Shown piece after piece: positions 35,103 to 43,959 of a DNA stretch of 64,000 bases; position 1 is the stretch's first letter, and each line of letters begins with the position of its first letter. The notes beneath the pieces are model-generated. The model was not told the origin of the DNA, did not search any database, and was given only the letters and a program-made list of their open reading frames with translations. A program made the position numbers and the translations under genes. Origin of the DNA: Deltaproteobacteria bacterium. GTDB taxonomy: Bacteria; Myxococcota_A; UBA9160; PR03. The stretch covers positions 1 through 64,000 of the forward strand of contig JAPSFT010000007.1 in NCBI GenBank assembly GCA_035063765.1, in the 5' to 3' direction.

Positions 35103-37568
35103 GTGGCGCCGGCACGCGAGCGCGAGGCGACGGCGACCCGTGGCATCCGCCCGGGTCCCGCGGGTCGCCCGGACGCACGCGAAGGAGGACCCCGCCTGGG
35201 GCCTCGCGATCGGACAGGACGGGGTGCATGGGCGGCTCCCCTGGGCGGGCTCGCGGCCGTCGTGGCGGGCGCCGGCGCGCTCTGGCTCCGCTTCCACGCG
35301 CCCCCCGGCGCCATCGGGTCGGTCTTTCCCTACGACCTGGTCCACTACTACCTCCCGATGACCGGGCTCGTCGCCGAGCGGATGGGTCGCGGCGAGCTGC
35401 CGCTGTGGAACCCCTTCTCCTGCAGCGGGATCCCGCTCCTCGCGACGCTCCAGGTGGGGGTGTTCCATCCGGCGAGCTGGCTCGCGCTGTCGCTCCCCGC
35501 GGAGCAGGCGATCGCGATCCGGGCGCTGCTGGAGACCCTGCTCGCGGGGATCCTGGCCGCAGCACTCTTCCGCCGCTGGGGTGGGAGCTGGTGGGCGGGG
35601 GCGCTCGGGGGCCTGCTCTACGTCTTCGCCTGTGTGCTCGGGGAGGGCTTCTGGCCCCCGAGCCTCTCGAGCCTCGTCTGGCTCCCGGCGATCCTCCTCT
35701 GTGTCGACGTCCTGGGTCGCGGATGGCGGGTCCGATGGTGGATCCTGCTCGTCGTCTGTGCCGCCCTCCAGATCCTCGCGGGCTTCCCGCAGCTCACGGT
35801 CTACGGCTACCTGATCGTCGGACCGTGGGCGCTCGCCCTGCTGGTGGAGCAGCGTGTTCGGCACGGGGTTCGCTGGGGGGTCCTTGCGGCGCGCGCGGCG
35901 GCGCTGGCGCTCGCCATGGGGCTCGCGCCGGGCGTGGCGGCGGTCCAGATCCTGCCCACGCTCGAGCTCGTCCGCGAGAGCCAGCGCACCAGCGCGCTCT
36001 CGGCCGCGCAGGTGCACTATCGGCGCGGCGAGACGCCGCTCACGCCGCTCGGCGCCCTCGCCAATGCGGTCGACCCGGGGCCCAAGCTCGTGAGCCTCGG
36101 CTACGGCACCGGAGCGGGATACCTCGGAACCGCGACGCTCCTGCTCCTCGTGCTCGGGCTCGCCGCCGAGGCCAGGCGGGTACGGGCCTGGCTCCTGCTC
36201 GGGCTCGGAACCCTCGCGCTGGTGCTCTCGGGCGGCTTCCTAGGGCCCGCTCCGGGCCTCTACGCGCGGTTCGCGGCGCTGCCGGTCGTGGGCCTGTTCC
36301 GGGATCCCGAAAGGCTTCGCCTGATCCCCCTGTTCGCCGCCCTCTCGCTCGCGGTGATCGGCTTCGGGCACCTCGCCCGGGGGCTCGCGACGCTCCCGGG
36401 GCGCCGGCGATCGATCGCCCTCGGCGGTGTCGTCGCGGCGGCGGCGCTCGTCGCCGCGATCGGCGCCCCGGGCGCCGCCGCGCGCGCGGCTGGCGGCGCC
36501 ACCCTGATCCTCCTGGCGGCCCGCTGGCGACACGCGCCGCGCCTGCGCGCGGCCGCGCTCGCGGCCCTGCTCGCCGGGATCGGAGCGGATCTCCTGCTGG
36601 CAACACAACCCGATGTCGGGTCGCTGCGCGACGTCCCCGCGGCCTGGTCGCGCAACCTGAGCGCGGGCGGGCGCGTCTTCGTCGATCCCGCGCGAGCCGC
36701 CACGCTCGCGCGCGAGGCGGGGACGAGCCGCGTCGCCCTGCCGAACCTGCGCCCCGAGCTGGCCGGGGGACCGGCAGGGCACCTCTACCGCGTGAGCTGC
36801 CTCGAGCCGCTCGCGCCCCGGCAGTGGCCCGCGCTGCACGAGCGGATCACGGGCCGCGCGCCGATCGCCGGGACCCTCGGCGGCCTGCCGCTCGAGCGGA
36901 GCGATCGCTTCCTCGACCTCGCGGGCGCCGGGCTCGTCGCGTTCGCCGAGGTCGGACCCGACGCCTCGCGGGCGCCGGCGCCCGGCGTCGGGATCGCTCC
37001 CGAGCGCGACCTCCCGCCGGGCATGGCCACGCGCGTGGTACCCAACGCCGGCGCGCTCCCGCGGGCCCGCCTGGTTTCCGAGGCCCGGGTCCTGGCGCCC
37101 GACGCGATGCTGGCGACGCTGGTCGACGGCGGCCTCGACTTCCGCCGCACGGTCTGGCTCGAACGGATGCCGGCGGCGGCCGGCCCGGGGTCTCCGGGCG
37201 CGGCCCCGGTGGGCTCGGCCGAGATCCGCGTCTACGAGCCGGAGCGCGTCACCGTCGCCGTCCGCAGCGATCGCGAGGCGTTCCTGGTGCTGAGCGACAC
37301 CTACTTCCCCGGATGGGTCGCTCGCGTCGGGGGCGAGCCGGTCGAGATCCTGCGCGCCTACGGGCTCTATCGCGCCGTACCGGTTCCCGCCGGAGAGCAC
37401 CTGGTCGAGTTCACGTACCGGCCTGCGAGCCTCGTGACGGGCGCCTGGCTCTCGTTGCTCTCGCTCGCGGCGCTCGCCACCGTGGCCCTCGCCGCCCGCC
37501 GAGGGCGCCCGCGCGCCCGGTCGCCGCAGGGCGGCCGCGCGCGTCAGGTCGCAGGAGCCGAGAGATAG
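35103..37568 (+). CDS. YfhO-like polytopic membrane protein
   Basis: About 820 residues. Features include an extracytoplasmic loop FPYDLVHYYLPMTGLVAERM then GRGELPLWNPFSCSGIPLLA, the signature of YfhO-type and related GT-C-like membrane proteins. About a dozen transmembrane helices are followed by a 300-residue soluble C-terminal domain ending with VLSDTYFPGWVARVGGEPVE and a final helix. The DTYFPGW motif is typical of this family. Members are thought to modify surface polymers with sugars from a lipid carrier. The GTG at 35103 is the only obvious start, but the first 45 residues are low-complexity and the true start could be later. Confidence 0.78.
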   Translation: MAPAREREATATRGIRPGPAGRPDAREGGPRLGPRDRTGRGAWAAPLGGLAAVVAGAGALWLRFHAPPGAIGSVFPYDLVHYYLPMTGLVAERMGRGELPLWNPFSCSGIPLLATLQVGVFHPASWLALSLPAEQAIAIRALLETLLAGILAAALFRRWGGSWWAGALGGLLYVFACVLGEGFWPPSLSSLVWLPAILLCVDVLGRGWRVRWWILLVVCAALQILAGFPQLTVYGYLIVGPWALALLVEQRVRHGVRWGVLAARAAALALAMGLAPGVAAVQILPTLELVRESQRTSALSAAQVHYRRGETPLTPLGALANAVDPGPKLVSLGYGTGAGYLGTATLLLLVLGLAAEARRVRAWLLLGLGTLALVLSGGFLGPAPGLYARFAALPVVGLFRDPERLRLIPLFAALSLAVIGFGHLARGLATLPGRRRSIALGGVVAAAALVAAIGAPGAAARAAGGATLILLAARWRHAPRLRAAALAALLAGIGADLLLATQPDVGSLRDVPAAWSRNLSAGGRVFVDPARAATLAREAGTSRVALPNLRPELAGGPAGHLYRVSCLEPLAPRQWPALHERITGRAPIAGTLGGLPLERSDRFLDLAGAGLVAFAEVGPDASRAPAPGVGIAPERDLPPGMATRVVPNAGALPRARLVSEARVLAPDAMLATLVDGGLDFRRTVWLERMPAAAGPGSPGAAPVGSAEIRVYEPERVTVAVRSDREAFLVLSDTYFPGWVARVGGEPVEILRAYGLYRAVPVPAGEHLVEFTYRPASLVTGAWLSLLSLAALATVALAARRGRPRARSPQGGRARQVAGAER

Positions 37569-37665
37569 GACTGGCGGAGCCGGCCGGTGCGCAGCTTACC
37601 CGTCGGCTCGCGCGGGAGCTCGAAGGAAGCGAGGCGCGGCCGGCGGTGCTCGATCAGACGGCGCT
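37544..37665 (-). pseudogene. Acyl-CoA synthetase, C-terminal fragment
   Basis: The last codons read RRLIEHRRPRLASFELPREP then TGKLRTGRLRQSYLSA. This is the terminus of AMP-binding acyl-CoA ligases, normally LASFK-x(n)-ELPR-E-P-TGKLxKRxLR, including the catalytic lysine of TGK. About ten residues between ASF and ELPR are deleted, and everything upstream is missing. It overlaps the last 25 bases of the YfhO-like gene, tail to tail. Confidence 0.55.
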
Positions 37666-37688
37666 CGAGACCGCGGCTGCTCCGAGAC

Positions 37689-37913
37689 CCGGTGCGCCGC
37701 CTCGACGGCCGCCGCCCGCACCTCGACCTGGGCGTCGCCGGACGCCATGCACAGGCTTCCGGTGCGCTCGAAGCCGCAGTCGACGCCGTGCTCGGCGACC
37801 AAGCGCTCGATCGACGCCGTGCCGGGCTCGATCGCGCCGTACGACCGGGCGCGCAGCAGGTCGGGGTCGCAGAGCTGGATCCTGCGCGGGCCCGCGGAGG
37901 CGACGGTCCGCAC
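37689..37913 (-). pseudogene. FAD-dependent (DAO-type) oxidoreductase, internal fragment
   Basis: A stretch of about 70 residues includes SYGAIEPGTASIERLVAEHG then VDCGFERTGSLCMASGDAQV. It matches the part of D-amino-acid-oxidase-type flavoproteins that follows the FAD-binding motif (I-x-x-L-V-x-E-x-x-I-D-C-x-F-x-x-T-G-S-L-x-x-A). Neither the dinucleotide-binding GxGxxG motif nor the C-terminal domain is present. With the neighbouring ligase fragment, it marks a deletion scar between the YfhO-like and HDOD-GGDEF genes. Confidence 0.5.
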
Positions 37914-37982
37914 CCCGGCACGGATGGCATCTCCGGTCCGGCGCCCGCGTCCGCACGCTCGGAGCGCGGCGACGGGGCGCGG

Positions 37983-39578
37983 CTACAGGCCCTCGAGGTG
38001 GCGGCACACGCAGCAGTCCCGCCCGGCCCGCTTCGCCTCGTAGAGGCACTCGTCGGCCTGCGCCACCAGCGCGAGGCCAGCGTCCGAGCTGCGGACCGCA
38101 TCCACACAAGCGCCGCCGATGCTCACCGTCACGTGGTGTCGCCGGTCCTCGAACATCACCTCGGTGTCGGCGAGGGACCGGCGCAGCCGCTCGGCTACGA
38201 GCTCGAGCTGTTTCAGCGTCACGTTGGGCACGACGATCACGAACTCCTCCCCGCCGTAGCGGGCCGCGAAGCTGGTGTCGCGCACGTTCTCGGCGATCGT
38301 GCGCGCCACGTGGCGCAACACCTCGTCGCCTGCCGGATGGCCGAACTCGTCGTTCAGGCGCTTGAAGCGGTCGACGTCGATCATCAGCACGCCGAGCGCG
38401 TACTCACCACGCCCCTCGAGGCGCGCCTCGATCACCGCCTGCAGGTAGTCGTCGAAGCGGGCGCGGTTGGGCAACCCGGTGAGCGCGTCGACGTGGGCCT
38501 TGGTGGCCAGCTCCCGGTTGCGGCGCTCCAGCTCCTCGGTGCGGCGGGTCGCCTCCTCGAGATCGGCAGCGGTGACGACGCTCAGTTCCATGAGCTGGCG
38601 GCGCGCCTGGTCGAGCAGCGCCTCGTGGCTCTCCGCGCTCGGCAGCTTCACGTTGAGCAGCAACGCCGTTTCGCGGATCCCGCCCTCGAGCCCGACCACG
38701 AAGGCCTCGGTTTCGGCAGCCGCCAGGCCATAGTGCTCGCGGGCCAGGTCCACGAGTGCACCCAGGACCTCGCCCTTGTTGTCGTCGCCGATCAGCGACG
38801 CCGTCGTGTCCGCCAGGTGCAACATCACCGCGAGCTCGCGCACCTCCGACGACACCTCGGGCGGGGCCGCGTCGGGCTGGCCGTACCAGAGCACCGATTG
38901 CCAGAGCAGCTCGGGAATCTGCCACGAGCGCAGCAGGATCGAGGCCGCCTCGTGGCGGTCGAAACCCAGCATCTCGCGCTCGAGGGCGGCGCAGGGCGTG
39001 CCCTCGCCCGTGCGGGTGCGCAGAGCCGCGTAGCCCTCCGGCGCGCACTCGGCGAGCACGAGCTCGCCGATGTGGGAGAGCAGCCCGCATACGAAGGCCT
39101 CGTTCTCGTGCGGGCTGTGCACCAGCCGCGCCAGCGTGCGTGCGGCCACGGTCGTGATCAGGCTCTGGCGCCAGAAGCGCCCGTAGTCGAAGCCCGCCCG
39201 GTCACCATTGCGCGGAAAGGCCTCGGCGAGCGAGAAGCTGAGCGCCATCAGTTTCACCGTCTTGAGCCCGAGGCGCATGGTCGCCTCCTGGAGCGTCGTG
39301 ACGGCCGCGCCGCGCCGAAACAGCGATGAGTTCGCCATCCGGAGCAGCTTGGCCGACAGCGCCGGATCGCGCGCGATCGTGTAGGCCACGTCCTCGATCG
39401 ACGCATCCTCGTCGCGCGCGAGCCGCAGCACCTCGATCGCGACCGCGGGTAGCGTCGGCAGACGATCCGCCGCCTGGATCAGGCGGTCCAGGTCTTCACG
39501 CGCAGCGGCCCCCGGCTTCGGCAAGCGCGTCCCCTCCTCGTGTCGGCCCTGCATCGGCCGTGGCGCGATGGCGCTCAA
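37983..39578 (-). CDS. HDOD-GGDEF protein, probable diguanylate cyclase
   Basis: The protein has 531 residues. Residues 30-250 form an HDOD domain: LPTLPAVAIEVLRLARDEDA, DPALSAKLLRMANSSLF, and GLLSHIGELVLAEC, the last lacking a full HD metal site. A coiled linker follows (DLEEATRRTEELERRNRELA). The C-terminal GGDEF domain has DALTGLPNRARFDDYL and an intact active site RYGGEEF, so synthesis of cyclic di-GMP is likely. The usual inhibitory RxxD motif is not present in the expected position (RDTS instead). The PilZ protein in the flagellar cluster is a plausible local receptor. Confidence 0.88.
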   Translation of the reverse strand: MSAIAPRPMQGRHEEGTRLPKPGAAAREDLDRLIQAADRLPTLPAVAIEVLRLARDEDASIEDVAYTIARDPALSAKLLRMANSSLFRRGAAVTTLQEATMRLGLKTVKLMALSFSLAEAFPRNGDRAGFDYGRFWRQSLITTVAARTLARLVHSPHENEAFVCGLLSHIGELVLAECAPEGYAALRTRTGEGTPCAALEREMLGFDRHEAASILLRSWQIPELLWQSVLWYGQPDAAPPEVSSEVRELAVMLHLADTTASLIGDDNKGEVLGALVDLAREHYGLAAAETEAFVVGLEGGIRETALLLNVKLPSAESHEALLDQARRQLMELSVVTAADLEEATRRTEELERRNRELATKAHVDALTGLPNRARFDDYLQAVIEARLEGRGEYALGVLMIDVDRFKRLNDEFGHPAGDEVLRHVARTIAENVRDTSFAARYGGEEFVIVVPNVTLKQLELVAERLRRSLADTEVMFEDRRHHVTVSIGGACVDAVRSSDAGLALVAQADECLYEAKRAGRDCCVCRHLEGL

Positions 39579-39680
39579 TCAGGGCATTCCCTGAGTTCCG
39601 GGCGCCCCCGGGCGCGCTCCGGCTCCGTGGCGCCGCAGGCTAGGGGTTTCTCCCGATCGAGCGCCGTGCCCCGCCGGCCG

Positions 39681-39902
39681 ATGTGCAACGTGATGGCATG
39701 GCGCGAGCAGATCCTGCGCCGTCTGGCCCGCGGCGACGGCGACGAAGCTGGCCGCCCGCTCGACGCGGGCGTGCTGCTCGGCGTCGTCGACCGTATCGAG
39801 GCGGACCCGGCGCTCGCCACCGAGCTCGCGGGGCGCGACGACGACGCGCTCTGGAGCGCCGTTCTCGCGCTCTACGAGGAGGCCCGCGGGAGCCGGCGCT
39901 GA
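39681..39902 (+). CDS. Small hypothetical protein
   Basis: A 73-residue (or 69-residue, from the second ATG at 39693) soluble acidic protein, containing WREQILRRLARGDGDEAGRP and a helical tail ALWSAVLALYEEARGSRR. No family is recognised. It is divergent from the HDOD-GGDEF gene. It looks coding because Arg, Asp and Leu content and third-position GC resemble neighbouring genes, but no further support is available. Confidence 0.4.
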   Translation: MCNVMAWREQILRRLARGDGDEAGRPLDAGVLLGVVDRIEADPALATELAGRDDDALWSAVLALYEEARGSRR

Positions 39903-39935
39903 CACGACCCGGGGGCGCCCGGCCACCTACCCTGC

Positions 39936-40166
39936 GTGGAATCGGTGTGGGTCCCGCTCGGCTGGCTCTGCGTGGCCTGGACGGCGCGCGAACTCGCGCA
40001 TCTGCTGCGTGCGGCGCGGCGGCCAGGCCTGCTCGTGCGCATCGTCGGGGAGCACCGCTCGACCGCGGCGTGGCTCAGCGGCCCCTCCGCCGCCGCGGCG
40101 GCACCGTCACCTCCAGCACGAGCCCTTCCAGCAGCCGCACGTTCCGTTCCGCCGCCGCCTCGCTGA
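39936..40166 (+). CDS. Doubtful small ORF
   Basis: From the GTG at 39936 the frame reads ESVWVPLGWLCVAWTARELA then HLLRAARRPGLLVRIVG, a possible short amphipathic or membrane helix, before becoming low-complexity. It begins 33 bases after the small gene at 39681. Its second half runs antisense to the secreted protein at 40075-40413, so at most the first 45 residues look real. Confidence 0.2.
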   Translation: MESVWVPLGWLCVAWTARELAHLLRAARRPGLLVRIVGEHRSTAAWLSGPSAAAAAPSPPARALPAAARSVPPPPR

Positions 40167-40413
40167 GCCGACACGGCGGCCGTTCGGCGTGCGCGGCGAG
40201 CGTGCGGCCCACGCCGCGCGGCCCGGGCGGCGGCGGCTCCGGCGCGGGCGAAGCGCAGGGATCCGGGCGCACCCAGATCGCCGAGCGCGGCACCGGCCCG
40301 GCGGACGCCGCCAGCGGCGCCTCGTAGAGCCCGTCGTCCGCGCGCGCACCGACCGCTCCCGCGCCGAGCGCCAGCGCGAACGCGACCCCCGTCGCTCGTC
40401 GGCCTGCGCGCAT
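40075..40413 (-). CDS. Small secreted hypothetical protein
   Basis: The 112-residue protein has a clear signal peptide (RRATGVAFALALGAGAVGAR then A). The mature part of about 87 residues is proline-rich, with a short strand-rich end (ERNVRLLEGLVLEVTVPPRR). No family is recognised. It lies 43 bases downstream of flgE on the same strand and could be the last gene of the flagellar operon. Confidence 0.45.
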   Translation of the reverse strand: MRAGRRATGVAFALALGAGAVGARADDGLYEAPLAASAGPVPRSAIWVRPDPCASPAPEPPPPGPRGVGRTLAAHAERPPCRLSEAAAERNVRLLEGLVLEVTVPPRRRRGR

Positions 40414-40456
40414 CGGAGTCCCCCCGGCACGCCTGCGCGCGCCGCGGCCGCCCCGC

Positions 40457-41749
40457 CTAGCGGCCGAGCTGGACGAGGTCGCCCAGCAGGTCGTTGGTGG
40501 TGGAGATCGTGCGCGTGTTGGCCTGGAAGGCGCGCTGGTTGATGATCAGCCGCACGAACTCCGTCGCGAGGTCGACGTTGGACTGCTCGAGGCTGCTCGA
40601 GCGCACCGCACCGAAGCCGCCCGTGCGGGGCTCACCGATCAGCGGTTGCCCGGAGGTGCGCGTCTCCACCAGGTTGTTGTTGCCCACCCGCTGGAGGCCC
40701 TCGAGGTTCGGGAAGTCGGCCAGCGCCAGCTGCGCCAGGCTGGTGGTCTCGCCGTTCGAGAACACGCCGGAGAGGTAGCCCACGGAGTCGATCAGCAGCC
40801 CCTGCAGCGAGCCGGGGCCGAAGCCGTCCTGGGTGAACCCGTTGATGTTCGAGGGCTGGTCGCCTACCTGGGTGGTGCCGCCCGAGCCCGCGACGCCGAA
40901 GGCCCCGAAGTCGAGCGTCACCGCCTGCGCCGGTGCCGCGCCGCCGCCGAACTCGAGAACCAAGCTCGTGCCCGTGGCACCGCTCAGGATGCCGTTGGCG
41001 TCGAAGGTCAGCGTGCCGCTGCCCTGGAGGACCGTGGCGTCGCCGGGATTGGCCGGTGCCAGCGTGGTATCGCCAGGTGCCAGGCCGAGGCTCCACTCCC
41101 ACGCGTTGCTCCCGGTGTGCGTGAAGTAGAGCGTTGCTGCGTGCTCGATCCCGAGCGAGTCGTAGACGGTGATGACGGTCTGGAGGTCCGAGCTGCCCGA
41201 CGGATCCGCCGGGTCGAAGCCGCCCGGGGTCAACGGCGCTGCGGCACCCAGGTTCGCCGACACCGAGACGTTCGCGGTGGTCCGCGGCAGCGAGATCGCG
41301 TTCGAGATCTGGATGTCGCCGAGCTGGCCGTTCGAGAGGCCGGTGACCGGATCGATCCCGTAGCCCTGCACGCGCAGGCCGGTCGGGCTGACCAGGTATC
41401 CGTCCGAGTCGAAGTTGAAGATACCGGCCCGCGAGTAGGCGCGGCCCTGCGGGCCGTCGAGCACGAAGAAGCCCCGGCCCTCGATCGCGACGTCGGTCTG
41501 GCGGTTGGTCGTCTCGAAGGTGCCCTGGGTGTACAGCGAACGGATCTCGGACACCTTGGAGCCGGCGCCGATCTGCGAGAAGCCACCGGCGGTCGAGATG
41601 CTCTGACCGAGCACGTCGGCAAACTCGGTGCGGCGGGCCTTGAAGCCGGTCGTGTTCACGTTGGCGATGTTGTCGCCGACGACCGAGATCGCCGTCGACG
41701 TGGCGTCGAGACCGCTGACGCTCGAGAACAGGGCTCCGGACAGGGGCAT
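40457..41749 (-). CDS. flgE: Flagellar hook protein FlgE
   Basis: The protein has 430 residues. The N-terminal rod/hook domain is SSVSGLDATSTAISVVGDNI then ANVNTTGFKARRTEF. The D1 region has AIEGRGFFVLDGPQGRAYSR. The C-terminal domain, SNVDLATEFVRLIINQRAFQ and ANTRTISTTNDLLGDLVQL, is the standard D0 helix. The middle (residues 190-330) is the variable exposed part. It polymerises into the hook outside the cell after export by the flagellar type III system. The ATG is preceded by AAGGAG inside the end of the 78-residue gene. Confidence 0.95.
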   Translation of the reverse strand: MPLSGALFSSVSGLDATSTAISVVGDNIANVNTTGFKARRTEFADVLGQSISTAGGFSQIGAGSKVSEIRSLYTQGTFETTNRQTDVAIEGRGFFVLDGPQGRAYSRAGIFNFDSDGYLVSPTGLRVQGYGIDPVTGLSNGQLGDIQISNAISLPRTTANVSVSANLGAAAPLTPGGFDPADPSGSSDLQTVITVYDSLGIEHAATLYFTHTGSNAWEWSLGLAPGDTTLAPANPGDATVLQGSGTLTFDANGILSGATGTSLVLEFGGGAAPAQAVTLDFGAFGVAGSGGTTQVGDQPSNINGFTQDGFGPGSLQGLLIDSVGYLSGVFSNGETTSLAQLALADFPNLEGLQRVGNNNLVETRTSGQPLIGEPRTGGFGAVRSSSLEQSNVDLATEFVRLIINQRAFQANTRTISTTNDLLGDLVQLGR

Positions 41750-41752
41750 CGT

Positions 41753-41989
41753 TCACTCCTTCGACATGCGTGCGGCCAAGGCCGCGCGCGGGGAAACGGA
41801 CGATTCGGGAAGCGGAGGCCGCACGCGCGGCACGCTGCCGACTTCGGGTGCCTCTGACAGCGTGCGGGCGAGCGCCGCGAGGCGCAGCGTCGCGTACTCC
41901 TCGTCACCCAGCGCGCGGCCGAGCACCGCCGCGAAGGACGGCGGGGCCGAGCGCCAGCGCGCGAGCACACGCTCCAGCCACCCACTCAT
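41753..41989 (-). CDS. Small protein between flgD and flgE
   Basis: A 78-residue protein with no recognised family. The N-terminal half is helical (MSGWLERVLARWRSAPPSFA), followed by ALGDEEYATLRLAALARTLS and a flexible tail. It is encoded between flgD (4-base overlap) and flgE (3-base gap). Other bacteria have a small flagellar operon protein in this slot, but the sequence does not resemble the families I know. A hook assembly accessory role is plausible from position only. Confidence 0.6.
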   Translation of the reverse strand: MSGWLERVLARWRSAPPSFAAVLGRALGDEEYATLRLAALARTLSEAPEVGSVPRVRPPLPESSVSPRAALAARMSKE

Positions 41990-42384
41990 CGAGCGGTCTC
42001 CGGCGGCGCCAGCACCGCGACCGGCGCGCGCGCTGCCGCACCCGTGCCGGTCGTCTCGGCGGGCTGGCCGGTCAGCACGTCCTCGAGCAGCTTCTCGACG
42101 CGCCCGATGCCCGACTGGATCGAAATCAGCTGCTCGAGCATCGAGAAGGTCGCGAGCTGCGCCGTGAACTCGGTCGCGTCCTGCGGGTTCAGCGGATCCT
42201 GGTTCTGGAGCTGCGCGAGCAACATGGTGAGGAACTCGTCGCGGCCGAGCGCGCTCGCACGCTCGGCGGGCTCGCTCTCCTCGGCGCCTTGCGCGCCGGC
42301 AGTGCGGCCCGCGAGGCCCGCGCTGCGCGCCTCCAGCGAGGGCAGCCGGGTTGCAAGCCGGGTGATGGCGTCGGCGATGTCCAA
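41986..42384 (-). CDS. flgD: Flagellar hook capping/assembly protein FlgD (short form)
   Basis: A 132-residue scaffold for hook polymerisation. The conserved N-terminal block is complete: LGRDEFLTMLLAQLQNQDPL then NPQDATEFTAQLATFSMLEQ. The protein ends soon after, lacking the C-terminal Ig-like and tudor-like domains of the 220-residue or longer forms. Short FlgD proteins that keep only the conserved block exist, and the flanking genes overlap it cleanly, so this is probably natural. It lies between fliK and the 78-residue gene. Confidence 0.9.
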   Translation of the reverse strand: MDIADAITRLATRLPSLEARSAGLAGRTAGAQGAEESEPAERASALGRDEFLTMLLAQLQNQDPLNPQDATEFTAQLATFSMLEQLISIQSGIGRVEKLLEDVLTGQPAETTGTGAAARAPVAVLAPPETAR

Positions 42385-42408
42385 GGCGGTTCCTCCTCTC
42401 CCAGGGGC

Positions 42409-43959
42409 TCAGACGCGTACGTCGAGGCGTCCGGCACCGCGCGATACGGCGGCGGACCGTAGCGGCGACGCGAGCGGGCCGGTGCCGGCCGCTGGCGGAG
42501 CCGGTGCCGGCCCACGGCCGGGCGGCTCGCCGCCGGGCTCGCGCCCGCCAGCGGACGCACCGCCCTCGGATCCGACACCCGTCGGCGTTTCTCCGCCGCC
42601 TGTCGTCACGACGAAGCTTTCGAGCCGGAGCTCGCGACTCGCGAGGATCTGACCGATCGCGCCCCGCTCGGCGCTCAGCAGCGCGTGTGCGCCTTCGCCG
42701 TGCGTGCGCAGCGTGAGCTCGATGGACTGCCCCCGCAAGCGGACCTCGAGCTCCACCTCGCCGAGCGACGGCGGGTCGAGCCGCACGCGCGCGGTGCCCC
42801 CACCGCGGGCGGCGAGCCATTCGATGCGATCGGCGAGAGCGCCCGGCGCGACGGAGGCGGGCACGCTCTCGGCCGGCGCCGCGGCCACCGCGGGCGCCGG
42901 TGTCGAGCCGATCGCGGCCGCAGCTCCGAGCCCCGCCTCGGGGGGCGCCGATGCAGCGTCGGCAGCGCGCGGTGACGCGAGCGGCGGAACGGCGAGCGAC
43001 TGCGGCGCGCCGGCCGCCGGCGAAGCCGACTGCGCGACGCGCGGTGCGGCGCCGGTCGGCGCGAGACGGGGCGGCGCGGCGGTCGGTGGCACATAGGGCT
43101 CGGGCCCGAGCGCGACGAGCGGCGGGCGCGCCGGCGCGTCGCCGCCGCCCGCGGCGACCGGCATGGCGAGCCCGCCCACGTTGGCAGGATCCCTCCCGGC
43201 AGCGGCGGAAGCGCCTCGCTCGGGCGGCATCGCGGCAGCACTCGCGCCCGGTACGACTTCTTGGGTACGGGTTTCGCCAGCACCGGTGGCTCCCGTAGGC
43301 GGTGCAGCCGGTCCGCACGCGGCCGAAGGCGTCAGCACGTCGACCGCCGCTCGTTCCGTCGTGCCGGCGGCGCGCGTGCTGGCAGCCGCGCCGGGCGGCA
43401 CATCGTCACCGGGCGGCAAGGGTGACGCCGCGGGCGCCACGGGCGCCGCGGGCGCCACGGGCGCCACGGGCGTCACGGGCGCCGCGGGTCGCGATGGCGC
43501 ACCCGCGCCGCCGGGAGGAGCGGATGCCGCGGCGGCGCCCGGAGCGCCAGACAGTGCGGACGTCGTGACACCGGCCGCGCCGCCGCCGGCCGGCGGCGGG
43601 AGGGCGCCGGCGACCCCGGCCGCCCGGCCATCACGCAGACGTGTCGGACCGACGGGCGACGCGGTTGCGCTACTGGGCGCCCCACCGTCGCCGGGAGCTG
43701 CGGTACGCGACGTCCCTGCAGGGGCCGGCTGTACCGCCCCTGCTGCCACGCCCGCGAAGGCGGCCGCCAGCCATTCGGGGAAGACAGACGCAGCGCCCCG
43801 CCCTACCGGCGCGCGCCCGGCCTGGGCGGGCACGGCGGGTGTCGCCGACACCGCGGCTCCGCCCGCCTGCGCGAGCGCCGCACGCCCCACTTCCCCGGCC
43901 GGCGGCGCGGGCGCCGCGGGCACGAGCGCGAGCGGCAGTGCGGTCAGGCCGGCATTCAT
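42409..43959 (-). CDS. fliK: Flagellar hook-length control protein FliK
   Basis: The 516-residue protein has a very long Ala/Pro/Gly-rich ruler region. Its C-terminal domain (about 390-470) carries RVRLDPPSLGEVELEVRLRG then QSIELTLRTHGEGAHALLSA. This is the conserved L-x-P-x-x-L-G-x-V-x-V-x-(V/L) FliK motif, which contacts FlhB to switch export from hook to filament proteins. The tail is Gly-rich. The ATG at 43959 overlaps the preceding gene by four bases. Part of the ruler is encoded by 9-bp DNA repeats. Confidence 0.88.
   Translation of the reverse strand: MNAGLTALPLALVPAAPAPPAGEVGRAALAQAGGAAVSATPAVPAQAGRAPVGRGAASVFPEWLAAAFAGVAAGAVQPAPAGTSRTAAPGDGGAPSSATASPVGPTRLRDGRAAGVAGALPPPAGGGAAGVTTSALSGAPGAAAASAPPGGAGAPSRPAAPVTPVAPVAPAAPVAPAASPLPPGDDVPPGAAASTRAAGTTERAAVDVLTPSAACGPAAPPTGATGAGETRTQEVVPGASAAAMPPERGASAAAGRDPANVGGLAMPVAAGGGDAPARPPLVALGPEPYVPPTAAPPRLAPTGAAPRVAQSASPAAGAPQSLAVPPLASPRAADAASAPPEAGLGAAAAIGSTPAPAVAAAPAESVPASVAPGALADRIEWLAARGGGTARVRLDPPSLGEVELEVRLRGQSIELTLRTHGEGAHALLSAERGAIGQILASRELRLESFVVTTGGGETPTGVGSEGGASAGGREPGGEPPGRGPAPAPPAAGTGPLASPLRSAAVSRGAGRLDVRV
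43427..43489. repeat. 9-bp tandem repeats within fliK
   Basis: Seven tandem units of the form GCCRCGGGC (GCCGCGGGC, GCCACGGGC, one GTCACGGGC). They encode a Pro-Val-Ala/Ala-Ala/Pro-Val-Thr run in the ruler region. Unit number changes would keep the frame and alter ruler length. Confidence 0.85.

Noticed and set aside
37983-39578. HDOD-GGDEF protein considered as product-inhibited cyclase
   Set aside because: The RxxD inhibitory motif expected just before GGEEF reads RDTS, so I do not claim feedback inhibition.
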